In this document: in pieces, positions 5,087 to 8,974 of the stretch
Layout: each line of letters opens with the position of its first letter
How positions within the stretch are numbered: the first letter of the stretch is position 1
Origin: Spirochaetaceae bacterium
GTDB lineage: Bacteria > Spirochaetota > Spirochaetia > JABEVK01
Reading direction: 5' to 3'
Length of the DNA: 8,974 bases
NCBI GenBank assembly: GCA_023265735.1
Contig: JAHFSN010000057.1
Span: forward strand, 1-8,974
Notes under the pieces: model-generated
Told to the model about the DNA's origin: nothing
What the model saw: the letters and a program-made list of their open reading frames with translations, nothing else
The model's database searches: none
Translations under genes and position numbers: made by a program

Positions 5087-6217
5087 ATGGTTCTCCCTCT
5101 TCGCGGGAAAGTGGAGTCAGCCCGGGCATACTGGGCGTTCATCACTCCCGCTTTTCTTTTGTACTTGTTGGTTTTTGCCTTTCCGATCGTGCTGTCGGTG
5201 ATCCTCAGCCTGAGCAACTACAACGGCGGAAAGATGTTCGGAGGCGAGCCCTGGACCATTGTCGGCTTCCAGCAGTTCCAGAAACTGTTTGTGGATCCGA
5301 ATTTTTGGCTTGCTCTGAAGAACAACATTTACATTGTTTTGATTTCTGTTTTTGGCCAGATTCCGCTAGGGTTTCTTCTGGCCTATCTGATCTATCGAAA
5401 GATCGTCCGGTGGGGTGAGGGATGGCAGGCCATCCTCTACGTTCCCGCCATCATTTCGGTCATCGTCCTCGGCATTATGTGGAAGATGATCTTTGCCTCG
5501 AATGGTCTGCTGGCGGACATGATGAACAGCATTCATCACACCACGTTCCTGGCGGGGCTGAATCACATCCTCCAGGTTTCTGGCGGATTCAACATCACGG
5601 ATGACTTCGTCAGGCAGCTGATCGCCATCAGCGATCCCCACGCCGTGGGAGCCTTCGAGAATCCCGTAAACGATCTCAAAGACCTTATCGTCAGCGGCGG
5701 CTATACAGCCCAGAACCTCGACGTGTTCCGTACGGACATGCTCAACCTCCTCAGCCCCAAGTGGACTCCGGAGTTCATGAGCCAGCAGGATGTGGCGATG
5801 ATCCCCATTCTGTTTGTCACGTTGTGGTGCTGGACGGGAATGTACCTGATCCTCTTCCATGCGAATATGCAGAAGATCGATAATCAGATCATTGAAGCCG
5901 CCCGGATCGATGGGGCCTCGGAGATGCAAGTGCTGAGAAACGTGGTGGTTCCCAACCTTTCGGGGGTCATTGCTAACGCAGCCATTCTCTGTATCGCCGG
6001 TTCGCTCAACACCTTCGCCCTCATCTGGGCGATGACGGAAGGCGGGCCGATGAATGTCACCCAGGTTCTGGCCATCTACATGTATCAAAAGGCGTTTATT
6101 GGTGCTCCAGACTTTCCGCTGGCGAACGCCATCTCCCTCGCGATCGTGGCGTTCAGTTTCATTCTCATTGGAATCACCCTGATCATTGAGAAACGCTTCG
6201 GCGGGAGGGATCAATGA
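5087..6217 (+). CDS. ABC sugar transporter permease 1 (MalF-type) with enlarged periplasmic loop
   Basis: A 376-residue inner-membrane permease of the carbohydrate uptake CUT1 type. Six predicted membrane segments lie at about 18-42, 77-103, 113-136, 236-256, 293-313 and 345-367. The cytoplasmic EAA loop is EAARIDGAS (270-278), continuing to VVVPNLSG (286-293); it docks with the ATPase. Typical MalF-like permeases of this family are about 290-310 residues. The extra length sits between segments 3 and 4 (about 137-235), which should face the periplasm and is roughly 65-70 residues longer than usual. A GGAGG (5076-5080) lies 6 nt before the ATG. The stop overlaps the next start as ATGA, so the two permeases are translationally coupled and should form a heterodimer. 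Substrate as for the binding protein. Function confident, loop role unknown. Confidence 0.93.
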   Translation: MVLPLRGKVESARAYWAFITPAFLLYLLVFAFPIVLSVILSLSNYNGGKMFGGEPWTIVGFQQFQKLFVDPNFWLALKNNIYIVLISVFGQIPLGFLLAYLIYRKIVRWGEGWQAILYVPAIISVIVLGIMWKMIFASNGLLADMMNSIHHTTFLAGLNHILQVSGGFNITDDFVRQLIAISDPHAVGAFENPVNDLKDLIVSGGYTAQNLDVFRTDMLNLLSPKWTPEFMSQQDVAMIPILFVTLWCWTGMYLILFHANMQKIDNQIIEAARIDGASEMQVLRNVVVPNLSGVIANAAILCIAGSLNTFALIWAMTEGGPMNVTQVLAIYMYQKAFIGAPDFPLANAISLAIVAFSFILIGITLIIEKRFGGRDQ

Positions 6218-7110
6218 TGAAGCGTTTCCTCGAACTTCTCGGAAAGGGCGCCGCGTACTTTGTTATCATTCTGTTTACTCTGATGACCGTGTATCCCGTG
6301 ATCTGGCTCTTGGTGAACTCGTTCAAGGCGACCCCGGAGTACATGGTGGATAAGATCGGGCTTCCCAAGGAGTGGATCGTCGCCAATTACCAAGGGGCTT
6401 GGACCCTGGGGAACTTTGACATTCTCATTGGGAACTCGGTTCTCTACACCATCGTGTCGGCCTTCGGAATCATCTTCTTTGCCATCCTGGCGGGGTTTGG
6501 GTTTGCCAAGATCAAGAACAGGGCCACCGGGCCCATCTACGGAAGCTTCGTTCTGGGTCTTCTTCTGTCCATCACGTCTCTCATGGTTCCTCTGTTCCTT
6601 GAAGTCTCTCAAGTCGACAAGTTGATTGGGAGCCTGTTCGCGTCGTTGGGCTGGATGAAGGCAGAAGACTTCCACCTGTTCTACAATACGAGAATCGGTA
6701 TGATCCTGATCTACATCGGATCGGGTCTCCCCATGGCCGTCTACCTGTGCACCGAATACATCAAGAGTATTCCCGATTCTCTGATCGAAGCGGCACGGAT
6801 CGACGGCGCTGGGTACTTTCAGATCTTCTGGCGAATCATTTTCCCCATGTCGGTACCGATCGCCACCACGGTGGCGGTCATTAACGTGCCCAACATTTGG
6901 AACGAGTTTGCGTTGATCAATATCATTGTTTCTGACACAGCTCTCAAGTCTCTGCCGCTTGGCATCTTGCGGTTTAGTGGCTCGATGAGCACGGACTACG
7001 GCAAGCAGTTCGCGGCGCTGGTCATCGGTATGATGCCGATGCTGCTGTTCTACTTCGCCTTCCAGAAGCAGATCACCAAGGGCGTCTCCGGCGGAGCCGT
7101 CAAAGGCTAA
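6214..7110 (+). CDS. ABC sugar transporter permease 2 (MalG-type)
   Basis: A 298-residue inner-membrane permease, partner of the preceding one. Membrane segments lie at about 13-35, 72-98, 108-130, 160-182, 213-236 and 267-285. The first has the MalG-like TVYPVIWLLVNSFKA (25-39), the EAA loop is EAARIDGAG (192-200) with WRIIFP (206-211), and the protein ends in the family-typical GAVKG. The ATG at 6214 overlaps the upstream stop (ATGA); a second ATG immediately follows. GGGAGGGA (6203-6210), inside the upstream gene, is the ribosome-binding site. The periplasmic stretch between segments 3 and 4 (about 131-159) also seems some 10 residues longer than usual. No ATPase gene follows; the operon ends at a terminator 33 nt downstream. 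Confidence 0.93.
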   Translation: MMKRFLELLGKGAAYFVIILFTLMTVYPVIWLLVNSFKATPEYMVDKIGLPKEWIVANYQGAWTLGNFDILIGNSVLYTIVSAFGIIFFAILAGFGFAKIKNRATGPIYGSFVLGLLLSITSLMVPLFLEVSQVDKLIGSLFASLGWMKAEDFHLFYNTRIGMILIYIGSGLPMAVYLCTEYIKSIPDSLIEAARIDGAGYFQIFWRIIFPMSVPIATTVAVINVPNIWNEFALINIIVSDTALKSLPLGILRFSGSMSTDYGKQFAALVIGMMPMLLFYFAFQKQITKGVSGGAVKG

Positions 7111-7142
7111 GCTCGGCATCTCTTGCAACTGGCTGTTCGGAG

Positions 7143-7172
7143 CCGGCCCTCCTCGGGGGGCCGGTTTTTTTT
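7143..7172 (+). terminator. Intrinsic terminator of the sugar-importer operon
   Basis: CCGGCCC (7143-7149) pairs with GGGCCGG (7158-7164) across an 8-nt loop, followed directly by eight Ts (7165-7172). It lies 32 nt after the stop of permease 2 and is correctly oriented for plus-strand transcripts. Confidence 0.92.
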
Positions 7173-7176
7173 GCAG

Positions 7177-7210
7177 AAAAAAAAAGCGGGAAGCCTGGGC
7201 TTCCCGCTTT
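7177..7210 (-). terminator. Intrinsic terminator of the xylB-xylA operon
   Basis: Positions 7183-7195 and 7198-7210 are perfect 13-bp inverted repeats (AAAGCGGGAAGCC and its complement) with two central bases. On the minus strand the hairpin runs into a T-run (plus-strand A7177-A7185), so it ends transcripts coming from xylA, whose stop codon is 16 nt away. Only 4 nt separate its T-run from that of the opposing terminator. Confidence 0.92.
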
Positions 7211-7226
7211 CTGAGACCGGTTCGAA

Positions 7227-8567
7227 CTAACGGCGCAGCAGCGCGAGGTTCACAATTTGCTCGAGGTACTCGTCCTTGCCGCTGGAAGGGGGCAGGTTCT
7301 GGTTCTTCGGGGCCAGGGCGGCGAGGTCCTTCAGACTCAGCTTGCCCTTCTCGAAGGCAGCGCCGTCGCCACTGTCGTACGTCGCGTAGCGGGCCTTCTT
7401 GAACGCGTCGATCTTGCCTTCCTTGAGGATCTTATCGGCCGTTTCCAACCCCACAGCGAAGGAGTCCATGCCGCCAATGTGGGCCAGGAAGAGATCTTCG
7501 CGATCGGTGGAATTGCGGCGGATCTTGGCGTCGAAGTTCAGGCCGCCGGAGCCGAGACCGCCCTGGCGCAGCACGACAAGCATGGCCTTGGTGGTTTCGT
7601 AGAGGTCGGTGGGGAATTGGTCGGTGTCCCATCCGTTCTGCATATCGCCGCGGTTGGCGTCGACGGAGCCGAGCATTCCGGCGTCACTGGCCACCTGGAG
7701 ATCGTGCCAGAACTCGTGACCGGCCAACGTAGCGTGGTTGGCTTCGATGTTGAGCTTGAAGTCCTTGTCGAGACCGTGAGCCTTGAGGAACCCGATGACC
7801 GTCGCAGAGTCGAAATCGTACTGGTGCTTCGAAGGTTCCATGGGCTTGGGCTCGATGAGGAAGGTGCCCTTGAAGCCGATGGAACGGCCGTAGTCCCTGG
7901 CGGAGGCAAGGAAGGTAGCCAGGTGTTCAAGCTCGCGCTTCATGTCGGTGTTCCAGAGGTTCGAGTAGCCTTCCCGGCCGCCCCAGAACACGTAGTTCTC
8001 GCCGCCGAGGGCGACGTTGGCGTCCAAACAAGCCTTCACCTGCAGGGCAGCCCGGGTGACGACCCGGAAGTCGGGGTTGGTGGCCGCTCCGTTCATGAAC
8101 CGTGGGTGGCTGAACAGGTTGGCCGTGTTCCACAGCAGCTTCACTCCCGTCGCGTCCTGGCGTTCCTTGAGGACCTTGGTGACCGCCTGAAGATTCTTCT
8201 CGTACACGGCGGGGTCGTCGGCGTCGGGGCTGGCGTCGACGTCGTGGAAGCAGTAGTAGGGCGTGCCCAGCTTGGTGGCGAACTCGAAGGCGGCGTCGGC
8301 CTTGTCAAAGGCCTTCTGGAGAGGATCGGAGGCCTCGTTCCAGGGGTGGATCAAGGTGGGGGCTCCGAAGGGGTCAGCTCCGTTGGCGCAGAAGGAGTGC
8401 CAGTAGGCGACGGCAAACCGAAGGTGTTCCTTCATGGTCTTGCCGCCGATCTTCTTTCCCTCGTCGTAAAATTTGAACGCCAAGGCGTTGTCCGAACCAA
8501 TTCCTTCGAACGCGATCTTCTTGACTGAAGGGAAGAACTCTTTCTTCCCTGTCCATGTCTTGCTCAT
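7227..8567 (-). CDS. xylA: Xylose isomerase
   Basis: A 446-residue cytoplasmic xylose isomerase, converting D-xylose to D-xylulose by a metal-dependent hydride shift. All key residues are visible: His108 and Asp111 in CFHDVDASP (the ring-opening pair), Glu239 and Lys241 in FLIEPKP, Glu275 and His278 in IEANHATLAGH, Asp303 in SVDANRGD, Asp314 and Asp316 in WDTDQFP, and Asp346 in NFDAK, together forming the two divalent-metal sites. VFWGGREGY (193-201) is also a family signature. The N-terminal extension and length are those of the longer class II enzymes. An open reading frame continues upstream to 8915, but the start is set at 8567, where MSKTWTGKKEFFPSV begins and AAAAAGGAG lies 7 nt upstream. 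The start overlaps the xylB stop as ATGA. Codon bias is strong, indicating high expression. A terminator follows 16 nt after the stop. Confidence 0.98.
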   Translation of the reverse strand: MSKTWTGKKEFFPSVKKIAFEGIGSDNALAFKFYDEGKKIGGKTMKEHLRFAVAYWHSFCANGADPFGAPTLIHPWNEASDPLQKAFDKADAAFEFATKLGTPYYCFHDVDASPDADDPAVYEKNLQAVTKVLKERQDATGVKLLWNTANLFSHPRFMNGAATNPDFRVVTRAALQVKACLDANVALGGENYVFWGGREGYSNLWNTDMKRELEHLATFLASARDYGRSIGFKGTFLIEPKPMEPSKHQYDFDSATVIGFLKAHGLDKDFKLNIEANHATLAGHEFWHDLQVASDAGMLGSVDANRGDMQNGWDTDQFPTDLYETTKAMLVVLRQGGLGSGGLNFDAKIRRNSTDREDLFLAHIGGMDSFAVGLETADKILKEGKIDAFKKARYATYDSGDGAAFEKGKLSLKDLAALAPKNQNLPPSSGKDEYLEQIVNLALLRR

Positions 8568-8974
8568 ACAGATGCTCCTTTTTCTGAGGTTATGTCCTTC
8601 AAAAACTGTTCCAAACGGTCCAGGTACCCGCCCGGCCTGTGGAGGGCTTCCACGTCGGCGGGGATGGGCTGGATGGCCTTCGACGGCGGTAGCAGGGGGG
8701 TGTGCACTTTGTCGAAGGCGAGGGCGGCGGCGGCGGCCCCGAGGGCCGCACCGGTCGTCCCGATGGTCACCACGGGGCGATTCCAGATCGAGGCAATGCG
8801 CTGGACGATACCGGGGCTGGCCGTGGGTCCACCGGTCAGCGCCATGGGGGACGTCTTGCCCTTCAGCCAGGGCACGCTCCCGCGGTAGAGCAGACCCAGG
8901 GCGCTGTCCACGCACCCGGCAAACACCCGCGGGAAGTCGTCCTTCCCCTCCACCCGAAGGTCAAACGACGGCGA
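8564..8974 (-). CDS. xylB: Xylulokinase (FGGY family), C-terminal part only
   Basis: The last 136 residues of a carbohydrate kinase of the FGGY family; the N-terminal domain lies beyond the window. The frame is open to position 8974, so the GTG at 8953 is not a real start. The visible part is FGGY_C: ALTGGPTASPGIVQRIASIW (the GG...SP nucleotide-binding turn), RPVVTIGTTGAALGAAAAALA (the GAALGAA adenosine-binding helix) and a C-terminal helix. The position directly before xylA, with an ATGA overlap, identifies it as xylulokinase, which makes xylulose 5-phosphate from the XylA product. A different pentulose kinase is possible from the sequence alone. The promoter of the xylB-xylA operon is outside the window. 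Confidence 0.88.
   Translation of the reverse strand, partial: SPSFDLRVEGKDDFPRVFAGCVDSALGLLYRGSVPWLKGKTSPMALTGGPTASPGIVQRIASIWNRPVVTIGTTGAALGAAAAALAFDKVHTPLLPPSKAIQPIPADVEALHRPGGYLDRLEQFLKDITSEKGASV
8575..8584 (-). promoter_or_regulatory. xylA: Ribosome-binding site that fixes the xylA start
   Basis: On the minus strand GAAAAAGGAG ends 7 nt before the ATG at 8567. It lies inside the 3' end of xylB and rules out the longer in-frame start that would read through xylB sequence in another frame. Confidence 0.85.

Noticed and set aside
5366..6214. Long minus-strand frames opposite the two permeases (also 6211-7128)
   Set aside because: Rich in Asp/His/Arg/Gln, the expected antisense of hydrophobic membrane helices; no start signals or domains.
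7257..8528. 423-residue open frame on the plus strand opposite xylA
   Set aside because: Same explanation: antisense to an undoubted, codon-biased xylose isomerase, Val/Gly/Glu-rich and without a domain.
7227..8915. 562-residue version of XylA with a 116-residue N-terminal extension
   Set aside because: The extension reads the C-terminal region of xylB in a different frame, is Arg/Pro-rich and unlike any XylA; the ribosome-binding site at 8575-8584 supports the start at 8567.
1..8974. Search for tRNAs, CRISPR repeats, insertion sequences, phage genes or defence systems
   Set aside because: Nothing resembling these was seen; every gene belongs to a recognisable housekeeping, transport or sugar-metabolism family.

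Overview
The window is ordinary, gene-dense bacterial chromosome of fairly high GC with strong GC3 bias. I see no phage, transposon, CRISPR or RNA gene. The organism is probably a Gram-negative-type bacterium: the sugar-binding protein has a signal peptide with a signal peptidase I site (AQA/K) and no lipobox cysteine. The protein flavour (Dus with FTEMI, EIIA-CBS fusion, xylB-xylA order, binding-protein operon without an ATPase) makes me lean towards Spirochaetota. That is an impression from memory, not a demonstrated assignment.

Left part (1-3503). A 3'-truncated tRNA-dihydrouridine synthase gene (minus strand) is divergent from a two-gene plus-strand operon. That operon encodes a PTS EIIA domain fused to two CBS domains, followed 3 nt later by an 11-12 TM permease of the ArsB/NhaD/SLC13 type. 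The EIIA gene has a good -35/-10 pair placed so that transcription would begin almost at its ATG, suggesting a leaderless mRNA. The permease gene ends tail-to-tail with a TrmB-type SAM methyltransferase gene, with a 20-nt antisense overlap.

Middle (3504-7110). A 207-bp regulatory region holds a perfect 12-6-12 inverted repeat and two further 10-bp palindromes, resembling XylR/ROK or LacI-family operators. It precedes a binding-protein-dependent ABC sugar importer: substrate-binding protein, an intra-operon terminator hairpin, then two translationally coupled permeases. No ATP-binding subunit is present, so a shared MsmX/UgpC-type ATPase encoded elsewhere is presumably used. The first permease has an enlarged periplasmic loop.

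Right part (7111-8974). Two back-to-back intrinsic terminators, one per strand, separate the importer operon from the convergent xylose operon. That operon is xylB (xylulokinase, only the C-terminal 136 residues in the window), overlapping xylA (xylose isomerase, complete and with all catalytic and metal-binding residues) by ATGA.

Putting it together: the right two thirds form a pentose-utilisation locus. The importer would bring in xylose or a xylose-containing oligosaccharide, XylA converts xylose to xylulose, and XylB phosphorylates it into the pentose phosphate pathway. The importer's substrate is inferred from this neighbourhood only. I found nothing that looks like a wholly new system. 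The more unusual points are the EIIA-CBS/permease pair with its leaderless start, the multi-palindrome operator region, and the permease loop insertion.
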